64,000 nucleotides of DNA, from positions 372,001 through 436,000 of the forward strand of contig VWPU01017401.1 of NCBI GenBank assembly GCA_013398955.1. Reading direction: 5' to 3'. Each line of letters opens with the position of its first letter. The stretch's first letter is position 1. Shown in pieces: positions 11,061 to 23,110 of the stretch. A program made the position numbers and the translations under genes. Under the pieces are notes generated by a model that was not told the origin of the DNA, did not search any database, and worked only from the letters and a program-made list of their open reading frames with translations. This DNA is from Callaeas wilsoni (lineage: Eukaryota; Chordata; Aves; Passeriformes; Callaeidae).

Positions 11061-12114
11061 CGGAAGGGGAGGTTTGAGAGGCGTCCGGAGAATCCGGTGC
11101 AAGAAAAGCCTCGGCTGAGAGTTGCTGTCCTGTGTGGTCACAGCGCTGCTACATGTGTGTGCAGGAAGGGAAAATACAGGTCTTGTATGCCGCCTGCTTC
11201 ACCTCTGCTCCTGCAGCCTTGTGGGATACAGTGCACTCAAACTGAAGAGACATAAGGAATGTCACTGTCACAGAAATGGCCATGTGGGACCAGATCAAAG
11301 GACCCTCTAACCCTTGCTCCTGTCTCCAAGCAGCCTAAAGCCAATGCTTGGTGATGCTCTCAAGCACAAGGCAAGCATGCAGTGGTACTGCCCCAAGGCA
11401 CTTATCTATTTCTAGTGATTTATGGCTAAGGCATGTCCCCAGCCAGTGGCACTGCCTTTGTAGTTAATGGTACTTGAATGATTTTCTTCTTCCAGGAATA
11501 CATCCAGTTGCTTTCTGAACTCCTAGAAACTGGCCCTTGCAGGCTTGGTATGGAAAGGCTGCACTGTCTATGAGTACTTAAACAATCCCTGCAAGTGTTA
11601 AAGGCCCACAAATTAAGGACTAAGGTCATGACACTGCTGCTCCAGTGCCAGGCATGCAACAGCAAGAAGAGATGACTGCTTTGTATTCAAGCCAAGGAGT
11701 GAGGCGAGTCAGACGCTTCCTCTGCAGTAGACTTGGCACTGATAACACCAGAGGGGGAGAGGAATGAGGAGCTGAAAGGGTTAATCCACACACTCAGTGT
11801 TCCCAAGGTGCTGCAGAGAGAGATGCTGCTCCACAAGGATATTGCTCTGGAGAAGACCATGCTGCTGACACCTGACTACTGACAAGTAACCACCGCTCTA
11901 GGATGAAGGAGAGTGCAAGGCACAGAGATGCATCAGGCTGCTGGCATGCCAGAAGAGGGGCATCACCAGGGAAAACATCTGCACTCCTGTGACAGACTTT
12001 GAGTACAGCTAAAAGACCCAGTCCCACATGAAATTACCAGTGAAAGAAATGCACCCCTCTCGCAAGCCAGTGTTGCATGGATCCTTTTTACAAGGGTCTC
12101 CCAAATACGTTTCA
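11061..12114. other. No gene seen
   Basis: Ordinary unique-looking DNA upstream of LSAMP. No splice-flanked exon, RNA gene or recognisable repeat was found on either strand. Confidence 0.6.
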
Positions 12115-12358
12115 TCTACATTTAATAAGAGCTATTGTATGTTAATTAAATGCCCGTGGAGTAAGGAAAACATATTTGTCGAAGATTAACTATTATGCAA
12201 TGCAAGAAGCATCTGCCACCCAACTGCTAGAGCTCACTAAATATTTCCTTATCTCAGAGTATTTACTTAGGAGGCAATAACTATCCAGTTAAATCTAAAT
12301 TTAATGCTTAGTTAAATATAGTTCATAGAAAGTGGCACCAATATGTTTTATACAGAGA
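12115..12358. promoter_or_regulatory. AT-rich candidate regulatory stretch
   Basis: The region holds a TTAATTAA motif at 12142-12149 and many TAAT-type homeodomain cores, with no repeat signature and no coding frame. It lies about 2.6 kb upstream of the LSAMP start codon. AT content alone would give some of these motifs, so this is only a candidate for conservation testing. Confidence 0.25.
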
Positions 12359-12585
12359 ACGACAGAGGGGGTTTCAGGGAGGGAGAAGGAATAAATCCTG
12401 TCTCCAGGCTCCAGTAAGATCCTGATTCAAGGTGGGACTGCATGTGGCCATGCCTCCCTACCAAGAGAGGTGCATCACAGAGGTCTCAGAGGCCCCTCTC
12501 TGCTGATACAGCACTACAGGGGATGATTTCATCTTCTTATGCATTTATACAATCCTCATTAGAACCACTGTAGCATAACTATTTA

Positions 12586-12586
<1 letters not shown>

Positions 12587-12622
<36 letters not shown>
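12587..12622 (+). repeat. (TAA)12 microsatellite
   Basis: Twelve uninterrupted TAA units. A long perfect trinucleotide array such as this is probably polymorphic. Confidence 0.97.
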
Positions 12623-12623
<1 letters not shown>

Positions 12624-14860
12624 CAGAGAGACGAGGAAGAAATTCCCTTGAGAGTCTTGCAAACCTTGTGAAAAGTAAAACAAAACCAAAACCTAAAGCT
12701 GATCGGTCTTATTTGCTTTTAGAAGTGTACAGAAGCAAAAGGAAGGGGTTGTATAGGTGTAAAAGGCCAAACAAGCAGGAATCACACAAATCCTAGGAGA
12801 GCACCTCATGAGTAAAATAAATAATGTTATTTTTGTACGTGCTCCCAGAAGAAATAACTCTCCGGACCCATCTCCCCCTGCTGGAAGCAGATAACGAAAC
12901 AGCAGGTCTGGCTCCTAACTTTCCTACCTTCTGAAAACTTGAGGAAAAATTCAGGTAAACAGTCAGAGCATGGACATTGCAAATCCATACTGCAGTCTTT
13001 TAATGCCATTTATCAATACTCCTGGTAGGTGCAGGACTGGCAGGATGAGCCTGACTGACCAGAATTTGTCACTATGCAGTTCAGGAATGGATGGAGCAGC
13101 ATAAGCCCAGCCCTACAGGTACCACATCACTCCCCTCTAATGCAAAACACTTAAACCCCATTTAAAGGGAACACGGCCCCGAGCAACACACTTTGATGAG
13201 CACAGACTGCAAGGTGCAGCCAGAGACATGACAGAAATGTTTGGATGGCAGCTTCAGGAACGTATCTGTGTTTCCATGCTATGGATGCGGGATTGGTTTG
13301 TGCACAAGCTGGAAGGAAAACAGCAGCATGAGCTGAGGCAGCCTGGCTATCCCTGCTTTCCCTGCCTTCGAGGGGAATGGGCTGAAGACATCAGAGTGTG
13401 GACATCTAGGCCAGCTGAAGGAGAGAGCCTCCACACTGGTCCCGGATGGGCAGGAGATATGTTGAGATACGCCACGCTGAGCTGCCCTAGGACAGGTACT
13501 CAGGTCACCTCTGCCTACCTGAGTGGCAGCTCAGTTTTTCAGATACTCAGAGACTGACACTGTGAAAGCCTGAAGTGCCATCTGCTTTTCATGGAGAGCC
13601 AAGAGACACTGAAAGCATGGACTCTGTCCACAAATAGGAGTGGTTTGGTTTTGTTTTTTTGTTTTTTTTTAATTTGAGGTGGCTAAATGCAAAGAGTGAT
13701 CCATGAACTTCATTCAATGCCAACTGCAGCAACCATCTGTATGATGTGGATGGCTGCCCTCTAGGACTGAAGCGAGGCTCATCAGCTCACACCACAAACA
13801 GCCACAAAATGGAACTGTTTTCTCACCTGACTTTCATTCACTACCTGCCACACCAAAACTGGTGACTTGATCCAAAGTATTGCTGGAATCAGGGAAAAGG
13901 CATTCCTGAAAAATACCAAAAAATCAAACTGCTCGCACAAGTTTCCAGACCCTATCAAGACTGACACAATAGTTTTAAGGGGACTGTGCAATGGCTCTGC
14001 CAGCAGAGTCCAGGCATGCAGGGACTTCATTTGGGATATCTGCAACAGCGAGTGAAAACGTATGATGTTTTGTGAGCTATAACGTGTTTAGTCAAGATAC
14101 ACTGCTGCACAATGCAGCAGAGCCTGCTCAAAGCTTCTCAGCCATGAAGCGAAAATGCAATTTTGTCGCATTGGCAGAGGAGTTATGGAGAGGAACGAGG
14201 AAGAGCCAAAGGGGTTTCACCACGTGGGGAGGAAGATTAAGGGACCGTGGAAGGACAGCCGTGATCTCTCCTTCCTCTCTTCATTCCCATATCTGCAGCT
14301 CCTACATGTACACATTTCTGCTCTGATGTGCAAGAGTGGCATCCCACTGCAATTAAGCAGTTATGTTCCATTCTCCTTTGGTCCATGGGATACAGGGAGC
14401 CACAGGAGTAGAAGAAAAGCAGGAAAAGCAGGGCTAGAAGAGAGATGGAAAATCGAACTTACGAAGCACTTATTGTAGGGAAGAATTCTGCAGTTTGAGA
14501 AAAATACGTGTATATGGTTTTTATGAATACTATGCAAGTCTAAAAATTAAACTGGCTTTTGATGGTGAAAAAAAGTCAGTTTAGAGCCAAGGCTAACATC
14601 CAGACATGTAATGCAACAAGACCAAGCTTCCTCTGAAGCAAGGACCTCATTAGGTAGAAGAATTTACTGTGTCGAGAGCACTCAGCTAGGCCATAACTGC
14701 GGATGATAACATGCATGCACAACACCTCTCTCTAAGCGTGGTCACTGAGCTGTAACAGAACTCCCTCCTGTACAAGAATAAGAGCTGATTTTCACCAATT
14801 TGTAACCTTGTTACTATGCAATTGATCTGGTTTCACAATTGATCTCCTTGGTGTGGACAA
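12623..14860. other. No gene seen
   Basis: Unique-looking non-coding DNA with a T-rich run at about 13640-13670. Open frames of up to about 110 codons show no recognisable domain, start context or splice sites and are taken as chance. Confidence 0.6.
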
Positions 14861-14864
14861 TTTA

Positions 14865-14970
14865 GAGGTCGAGGGCCAGGTTCTCAATTGCTGTAAGCTG
14901 ACATATCACCACCACTCTCAGAAGAGCTATGCTGATTTACACCAGCTAAATATGAGTTGTGAAGTTCGTC
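14865..14970. repeat. Palindromic MITE-like old repeat
   Basis: The left arm begins GGGCCAGGTTCTCAATTGCT and the right arm contains GCTATGCTGATTTACACCAG. The arms are imperfect reverse complements around about 14910. Both resemble a palindromic non-autonomous element I know as abundant in turtles and present as old copies in birds. The resemblance is good for the right arm and moderate for the left. The superfamily cannot be assigned here. Confidence 0.5.
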
Positions 14971-16224
14971 TTCTTCTGTGCTGCATGGGTAGAGAACTGT
15001 GTTATGATCTTTGAAAGAAAAAAAATTGTCTGACTGGATGAAGAGATTTTGTGCTCACACTTTTCAGAAAGTTTCACCTTTACTTAAAGACCAAATCTGA
15101 AGGTTGGACAGGAGGAAAATAGTAGCCTAAAGATGCCTTTTTTTCATCAGTATGAAAAAAAGAATTAACGAATTAGTACTACAGATGGTTTGTGGCCTTA
15201 ATTACTGGTTGCTATCATAGCAAGTGCTCGTGGAACTACAGACTCGTTTGTACAAGGATCCTTCCTGCTTGAGAGAGGCAAGACAAAGAGAGTGCTTCTT
15301 TTTTTGCTTAAAACAAAAGTTGCCCTTCCAGTCTTATATAAATACAAACAATACAACAATAAAAGTCATCAGTAGTGTCAAGAGCATCACACTGCCTTTC
15401 CCCTGAAAGATCACATACCATTAGTGACTTCCTTACCGACACCTCACAACCCAACTCTGCAGCTGCTGCTTGCCAGAGGGCATCAAATCATTTTGAAACC
15501 ACTGGAGGCCAGGCTGCTCAGCCAGTGCTGCTGTGTGGCAGGGAGCCAAGCTGCCTGCCATCCCCCAGCCCAGTCAGCAGTCCCAGTGGGAAACTGTGGG
15601 ACCTGTCCCCATAAGAAAGGCTGGCTCATGGTTTCAGCAGCAGGGGAATAGCTGATCCCGATTCTGATATTCCTTGTGGCAAAAAGGTAGTATGCCAGCC
15701 TGTGTTTTCTAAATGTAGCTATAGGAGTTAGGCAAGCAAATCTAGACAAGCAGTCCGTACCTCCCACTGAGGACAGTTTCAAAATTTCTTTATATTTGGC
15801 AGTGAATGGTTGCTTCACCAATGTCACATAACACTTGATGAGTCAGGCAAAGCCAGAGTTCAACCCTCCAGGTCCTTAAATAATTCACTTACCCACAGGA
15901 ACGCAGTAGCTCTATCTGCTTCCTCCTAATATCCCCCAAAATCTTTCCTCCCAGTGCCAGTGAATATTTATTGCTCTCAGCAAAAGTAATTAGGATTGAC
16001 TTCACAAGAGACTACAGTGGTTAACAGTGCCTCCCAACACAGAAGCAGAGAGATGACCCAAAAGTTGGGAAGTTCTAGGAGGACAGTCCAAATTCCTCAG
16101 TGAATTTGGGTAAATTACTTAATAAAGCAGTCACAGAGGCATAAAACGTTAATTTCCCTAGACTCCCTCTGCCCTCAGAGAAGTAATCTTCTCTTGAGGA
16201 CACTCAGAGCAGATGCCTAATTTA
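14971..16224. other. No gene seen
   Basis: Non-coding, unique-looking DNA. Nothing on either strand resembles a conserved exon, structured RNA or mobile element. Confidence 0.6.
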
Positions 16225-16510
16225 ACCGTTTTAAATTGTCCTGTCTCCCAGGGCGTGTCAGGGTTTACAGCTCCATGGCAGAGATCCTCACATAAGCTTC
16301 CAATCGTACACACGGAGCGAAGCCCCGCAGGCTGCGGGGTGATCTGACACGATCTGACACTACGCTACCGAAAGCCCCTGCAAGACTCAATCTACAGAAC
16401 GTGCCAGGCGTGACCTATTTCCAACATACTCCTTAAGAGGCCCCAAAACAACTGCCTGGCAGTTGCAAGGGACGTAGATCGCTGCAGACAGGAATTCTAT
16501 ACAACTGAGA
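16225..16510. promoter_or_regulatory. Orphan CpG-dense patch with hairpin and tandem 10-mer
   Basis: I counted about 14 CpG sites within roughly 280 bases, far denser than the surrounding DNA. The middle holds a perfect hairpin, CCCCGCA / TGCGGGG (16323-16329 and 16333-16339), followed at once by a perfect tandem pair of GATCTGACAC (16341-16360). No open frame or repeat family explains it. It may be an orphan CpG island or distal element 6-7 kb upstream of LSAMP. Confidence 0.4.
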
Positions 16511-17289
16511 GGTGGTCAAACCCGTCCTGCTGAGCCCTGATGCATATTCGATGATGGCTCTGGCATGGAGTTCTGGACACAATGCTAATGGATGAGCATA
16601 ATCACTCTGACAGCAATGATTCTGAAGAGAGCTCCAAAGTCTTGCTGAAATGATACATGCTACACATCCATCATTACTGGAGAATTAATTTTATTGTGAA
16701 GGATAGAGTGCAGCAGGCTGTTGTGCCGTGCATTTTCTTGTCCATTACAACAGCTCCAGCATAGCTTTTATGAAACTTAAAGTGAGGCCTGCAGCAAGAC
16801 AAGAAAGATTCTCAAGTTTTGTTGTGTTATCAGGACACAAGGCACTGTCAGAAAGCCTCACATGCAACAAACAGGAAGAGAAATTTGTATTGCAAAAATT
16901 TGTAGAAAGTTTCCTTTGAAACTATGACCTGTCTGAATTCAAGCTTCTCTAAACACTTCCATTCATTCCATTCATTTAATCAGTTACTGTCGTCATGTCT
17001 GAAAATGAGGAAAACACAGCTTTAACGCGTCCAGATCTTCAAGATGAAAAGCCAGGAGAACTGTCCCACAGACACAGGTTCAGTTAATACCATCCTTACA
17101 GGCTACAGGTCAGGGATGTCTCTGCATCAGCCTTTAGAGTTAGGGCATGCATAGTCTTTCAGCATAAACTTTTTAATGTTTCAGCTTTTCTTTTCATCTT
17201 TCCACTACCCTGCTCTAAATTTCTCACCCTGATATTTTCAAGTTTCTCTCCCTTTCCTAGGTTGCTCCCATGCCCCATTTCTGTCAGGC

Positions 17290-17480
17290 CATGTCATATT
17301 CATACATTTTAAAGCTGTAAGTGACTTCTCAGATCATCCTATCCAGCTGCCTGCCTCAACCAGGGTTCAATGATTAATTACCACACCAGGTTAAGAATTT
17401 TTCTTGTTATTTTAAACACAAAAGTTATTTCCTTTATCATCCAGACACTGAATAGAATCATGCTTTTGTCTGCTTAAAGG
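17290..17480 (-). mobile_element. Old CR1 LINE 3'-end fragment (sauropsid type)
   Basis: On the plus strand, CATTTTAAAGCTGTAAGTGA then CTCAGATCATCCTATCCAGC resembles the reverse complement of an ancient CR1 3' end (TTTTAAGGCCAGAAGGGACC then ATCATCTAGTCTGACC). The later AAGTTATTTC also fits. Divergence is high, so the insertion is old. The orientation is opposite to the younger CR1 copies in this window. Confidence 0.5.
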
Positions 17481-18319
17481 GTTGCGTATTGTTAAATACT
17501 ATCTCGTTGAAATATTATGTTGTACCAGTTTGAGTCTTACTTTGTACCACTTTTGTTCCTAGTTCAGTACGTTGTCACAAGTGCCTAACACCTGGTGCCA
17601 GAGAGGAGAATAGGGTGTTTTCAGCAGCCTCTAAGAGAGCTGGCAGATGCAAGATTATAATCACTGTCCTTGATATATAGCAAAGAAGTAGGGCTGGGAG
17701 TGGTCATTTTAGGTCCAATTCTAAGTAAGCATGGGAAGGGGGGAAGTAGGAGCAGGGGTGGAACAACAGGGGACCTGCCCACCAAGAGGTGCAGAAATTA
17801 GGTAACTTCTCAGAGACAGGAGGAATTTTGCCGGAGGTGATTCCAGCAGCTCATTGTGTCAGACAGGACGGAGGAACCTCCAGTTCTGTGCTCAGATGCA
17901 GTGGCCATGCAGCTGTATGGCCTGTGGGCTTCACCACCTACAGCAGCAGCACCTCCTCATCTCAGAACCACCCTGATTCCATTTCATCCCATCTCATGTT
18001 TAAATCAGCGTGGACAAGGTGAAACAAACCCAAGTGTGGACCAACTTGCAAACTGTTCAGATGAAGCAATACCTCTCAGAAAAAGCAATGCCTTTAAAGG
18101 GACAGAAACTCTTCCCTGAATCACTGCTTATGACTCTGCTAAGGCTGGGCTGGGTGAGGGATGCACACATCCTGAAACAGCTCCCTAAAACAGAGGTCTG
18201 GGGAGTCCCTTTATAAAAGCCTTCCAGGCAAGAGTGAGAATAAGCAGGTGTTCTCTTGAAGGGGCATAAAATCTGTGTGAGGACTTGACCTGGCTCAGGC
18301 CCTGAAATGCCAGCAAATG

Positions 18320-18335
18320 CACACACACACACACA
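18320..18335 (+). repeat. (CA)8 microsatellite
   Basis: A perfect 16-base CA array. Confidence 0.9.
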
Positions 18336-21138
18336 ATTTACTCAGCTCCAGCAACCTGTTAGATCCAGCAGCTGGCAGGGCTTTATGAAACAAAGAGCCC
18401 ACAACCCACACAGGAACGGAAGCATTGCTTCCTGTGAAACCCCTGGGGGTTGTGCACAGTCCTGGCCTTCAGTGACACTTTATTACTTTCTTAATTTATA
18501 CAACACACCAGTATTTTTTAAAATAATGTAATGAGCCTGCTAGCTTCTTCCAGTGGGCAGAGATCAGGGAAGGACAAAGAGCAGGTTGGTCAGAGCACTA
18601 CTGCAGCTGGCTGAACAAAGGCGAGTGATGTGAAAAAAAAAATCACTAAAGTTGGATCAGACTGCAGCAAGATAATAAGAAAAGGCCCAAAGAAAACCTT
18701 TGATGAAGAGATGGAGCTCTGAATAGGACACTTACATGCTTCATTATTTGCCCTCTGATAGAGGAATGGACTGGAAGATGAACTCCAAATACCACACCTA
18801 TTGCATGTGTGCGTGAGGCTACCTCAAGAGTCCTCCAGGAAAATCTATTATTTAGCCAAAGTCATTGTCCATAACAGCTTTTCACCTTATTCTTTCAGTC
18901 TGCAAGGAATCATTTTGTATTTGCCAGACATCAGGGGGAATCCAGGGGAGGCCTGAATTCACAACATGGAGGGCTCCAAGTCACTCAAATATCTGCTTCT
19001 GAGCTTTTGATAAGACAATCACTTTCACATAGAGTTTTGAGAAAGAATGGTAAAAGTGGCTTACCAGAGCTACTTTTCATCTGGTCAGAGTATAGCACGA
19101 AGGAGCTGGCAGGAAAACTTTCTACAGGCTTGGGGTGATAAAACCTTACTGCCAAATGCAAGGGGTTACTTACTGATGTAATGAGGATTCTGTGGAAGAA
19201 GGGGCCTAAAGCACAAAGAATTTTCCCAGAATTCTATCAGTGTCTGAGATGTTAAAGGCAACCTTGACAGATAGTGGCCCCTTGGATGAATCAGGGGGAT
19301 ATAATCAAGTGGATTATTTGCCACTGATTTCTGTGGGGCTATGATTTCCTTTCTTGAAGTCTGCCTCTTGCTCTCATTCCCCGTAAACTGCTTTTGGCTG
19401 GAGAATGAGTGCAACACAAAGAACAAAGCAAACACAGAAATTAAGGCACACCTTCAGATTCATGTCAATTTAACTTAACTACAACAATTTTCCAGTAAGC
19501 TCATTGCTCATCAAAGGGAGGAACAAACAGTGAATCTGGCTGGCTTCAGACAGACACAGCATAAGCAAATTAAGTGCAAATTTCTCCTGCACCCAGCTCA
19601 TTCAAGACACCCCTGTTCTGTCCATCAACATGCCCCGGTATTCCTGCCCACTCTCACCATCTGCTGATGTAGCTAAGTCCTGAAAAGAAGAAGCTGCTAT
19701 TGCCCATGAATTTTTAATGTAGCAAGGAAAAGGCTGCAGGAAGAAGAATATTTGGTGGCATTTACTCCCTGTGATCAAAGCCATTTCATGTCTCTTGTGT
19801 GATATTATTAGAACACAATATGAAGTGAAAGCAGCCTTCAGACTGAGGTCCCTATTCAAGAAACATTTTCTGCAGAGGAGAATGCGAGAACCAATGCCAG
19901 CAGGAAGCCCATATTCTTACAGCCTCTCTCTGGCCATGTGTATCTGTATCACATGACAGAAAGAGCCAAGCAGGTACCTTAAGTCCATTTCCCTCTATCC
20001 ACAAGCATGATGTTCAATGGGACACTTCCACTCACCCGTGAAAGCCTTCCAGCACTCAAAAGCACTTGTATGGTCAGCAGTAAGAGACTCCAGTCTAAAG
20101 AGATAACATGCCACAGAAGGAGCTGCGTTTTAGGTATCTGCGGTCACTGACATTTGTTAAATAAAGTACTGACTGTGTGCTTGTACCAAGCAACCACCCA
20201 AGAGGACACAATGCCATAGAGAGAGCTGTATGTCCTGTTTCTGTCCTGTCACGAGCTTAGTCAATCCTCCAGAGCCAAAAGGCACATGAAGACCATACAA
20301 GAAAATCTGTTGCACTCAGTGAGGAGAAAGGGAATTTTTAGCTAACAAGAAAGGGGTACTGAGGTTTAGACAGATTTGGCTCTCAAGAATTATGGATTAA
20401 TTCCAGACCTTTCCTTTCCTCTACAAAAGAACATAACAAAACACATACTGTAGTTAAGTTTTTGAAAAGTTTCTTCCTCTGACCTCAGAAAAACATGGAT
20501 GCATGAGAATATTCCCCTGGGAAATATCTGCGCTAGCTGAATATGCTGTAATTACAAATTGTCAGTCTTATTGCCATTGTTCAATCAACAATAAAACTCA
20601 GGCACTGAGAGGCCACACTGATCAAACTCCTAGCCACAAGCAATGTATCCCATACAGATCACATTCTGTTGTTCGAGACCTTCTGAAGCAAATCTGTCCA
20701 CTGCTGGTAAGTGTTTGACGAGTGCTCCATGAAAAGCCGATGCTTTGTTCACAATATACCTCTGATGGCACTGAGGATGCATTGTTCACACCAGCTGAAA
20801 TTTTCAGCCTCTATTCCATGGCTTAAAGACTGAGATATCTGTAAGCAACGGTCAAGGTTCAAAAAGCAGCAGGGATACCTGTGCAAAAATATTTGCCCAT
20901 TGAATCCTGCTGCTGATACAAGACTCTCGACTACTCACTGTAAACCATCACGTTAATGTATTTGCACTAATACCACACAAGTAAAGACAAGGGAACCACA
21001 AGTGAAGCTGAAGTGAAATTTAAGTATTTTGGTAAACATAATGTCTGTAAATGAATGCTGAGAGCCGTCATGCAGATGTTTACAGAGGAAACAGAAAACC
21101 TCTCAATGGCCCTTGTTGCTTTTACATTCTTCTGAGCC
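18336..21138. other. No gene seen
   Basis: Unique-looking non-coding DNA. Short open frames are scattered across all six frames without domain content. Confidence 0.6.
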
Positions 21139-21452
21139 GGACTACAAGAAAGCTGAAGAAGGACTTTTAATGAGGGCACATAGTGATTGGACAAGATGTA
21201 ATGGCTTTAAACTGAAAGAGAGTAGGGTTAGATTAGATATTAGGAAGAAATTCTTTACTATGAGGGTAGAAAAGCACTGGACAGGTAGCCCAGAGAAGCT
21301 GTGGATGCCCCATCCCTGGAAGCATTCAAGACTAGGTTGGGTGGGGCTTTGAGCAACCTGTTCTAGTGGAAGGTGTCCCTGGCCATGGCAGTGGGCTTGG
21401 AAGTAGATGACCTTTAAGGTCTCTTCAACCCCAAGCCATTCTGTGATTTGGT
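21139..21452 (+). mobile_element. CR1 LINE, 5'-truncated 3' end
   Basis: The copy starts near ACTACAAGAAAGCTGAAGAA and runs through characteristic CR1 strings: ATTAGATATTAGGAAGAAAT, TGGATGCCCCATCCCTGGAA, GGGCTTTGAGCAACCTGTTC and CCATTCTGTGAT at the tail. This covers only the 3' UTR, the usual state of avian CR1 copies because reverse transcription stops early. Divergence is modest. No open frame is preserved. Confidence 0.95.
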
Positions 21453-22563
21453 GACTCTGGTAAGGGCTCTGCACTGGATAGCTCTTTCTATGGCACCGTG
21501 CAATCAAGGCCATGAACGCTCAAAAATATCCAAAGGAAACTGCAAGACATCAACCCAATATATAACGTGCCTGCAGTCCCTCAAAGCTCTGCAGTGAGAA
21601 AGCCCTATGAAGCAGAAGTTCTGTTCACACACAGGAAAGCAGCAATGTGTTGTGGCTTAAATCTTTGGACTGGAAGCTGGTTTGCCCTTAACTGCTGCAG
21701 AGAATTGCACGAAGGATTTAGGTTTCACACAAGGTGAACCCTTCCCACTTCACCTACACAGCACAACAGAGCTGTAGGGGATGTTCCAGGCACTGCAAGT
21801 CCATGAGCAAAGAAATTGGTGAAGGAGGGTCGGGGTGCAGTCCTTTGAGGAAAGAGGCATACCATCATGCTCTGTGTGTGCATGAGTATGAGCAAGGTGA
21901 GACTGGCATACGTGATATTCCAACTTACTGGGATGTCTGATTAGGACAAATATTAAGTTTTAAGCTCTGTGGTCTTTTTGTCAGGAAGCAATACTTACAA
22001 AAAGAAAATAAACCAAATCAGCTCGGACAGAAAGGGCAAAAATCCCCTATTTCATCTGGAAATTAAGTCTTCCTTATAATTTCCATTAAAGATGGAAATT
22101 TCTAAGGATGTCCTAACTTTCAGGAGCCAATCTTAAAACACAGTGTTTGAACACATTGGCCAGGAGAGAGTCAATGTCTTGATGACTGGGGAACATGCAA
22201 TATATTTCTAGTTTGCTAGATGTATTCAGCTCCCTACGGAAAGATTCCAGATGTCATCAGTGTTGGGCAGATGACCCTTAGCTCTGCAGTCAAGAGCTTT
22301 TACAATATGAAGGTGGTGTCCATTGTTTCTAGTTCCTGTAGTGTCTTTCCATAAAGCTGACAAGTGTTTGGATAGCTGCAAGAAAGATGGATGGGGTTGA
22401 GACACAGAGAAACATTTTGTGATTAGAATATGATTATCGAGCTAATGAAGCTCTCATGGCAAATCCTAAAAGGATGAGCAAGCTGCTCAACTTTGCCTGA
22501 TTCCCTGAATCCAGCAGTTCAAGACAACTTTTCCCATCATCTTAAAGGTCTAGTCTTCCTCAA
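21453..22563. other. No gene seen
   Basis: Non-coding DNA between a CR1 copy and a solo LTR. I saw no internal retroviral sequence. Confidence 0.6.
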
Positions 22564-23110
22564 TGTCCTGGTATTGGATGGAATAATTTTTTTTCTTAAT
22601 AGTGGGAACACTTAGGAGTTTTGGATTCAGTATGAGAATAATGTTGATAACACACTGATATTTTGGGTTTTGCTAATTAGTGTTTTGCATAAGTCAAAGA
22701 CCTCTCCATTTTCCATGCTCTGCCAGCGAGAAGTACAAAAACCTGTGAGAAGCATGGCCAGAACAGGTGACTCCTACTGGCCAAAGGGATATTTTGTATC
22801 ATGGAACATCATGCTCAGTTTACACATGACTCAGGGAGTCACCCAGAAGAGGGGCTGATTGCAGTTTGGGGACGGGTTTGGCATCAGTAAGTGGTGAGCA
22901 ATTGAGATGTGGATCACTTGTTATTCTGGGGTTTTTATCTCTCTCTTCTTTTTATTACTATTTTTATTACATTTTACTTTGTTTCAGTTGTTGTACTGTT
23001 CTCGTCTCAACCCATGAGTTTTACTTTTTTACTCCCCATCCACCAGGGTGAGGGGGAGGTGGGCAAGCGGCAGGTGGTGCTTGGTTGCTGCCTGGGGTTA
23101 AACCACAACA
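22564..23110 (+). mobile_element. Solo LTR of an ERVL-like avian endogenous retrovirus
   Basis: The element starts TGTCCTGGTATTGGATGGAA and ends GGGGTTAAACCACAACA, giving the TG...CA ends of an LTR about 547 bases long. Internal strings match the family as I know it: AGTATGAGAATAATGTTGAT, ATGCTCTGCCAGCGAG, CCAAAGGGATATTTTGTATC, GGTGAGCAATTG, and CTCAACCCATGAGTTTTAC near the 3' end. No gag, pol or env sequence adjoins it, so it is a solo LTR left by recombination. The flanking five bases (CTCAA and CTTTA) agree at three of five positions, so a target duplication is decayed or absent. The family is frequent in songbirds, and the assignment to the ERVL class is from memory. Confidence 0.9.

Noticed and set aside
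23041..23056. CCACCAGGGTGAGGGG, CTCF-like core
   Set aside because: It is part of the LTR consensus and departs from the CTCF motif after the core.
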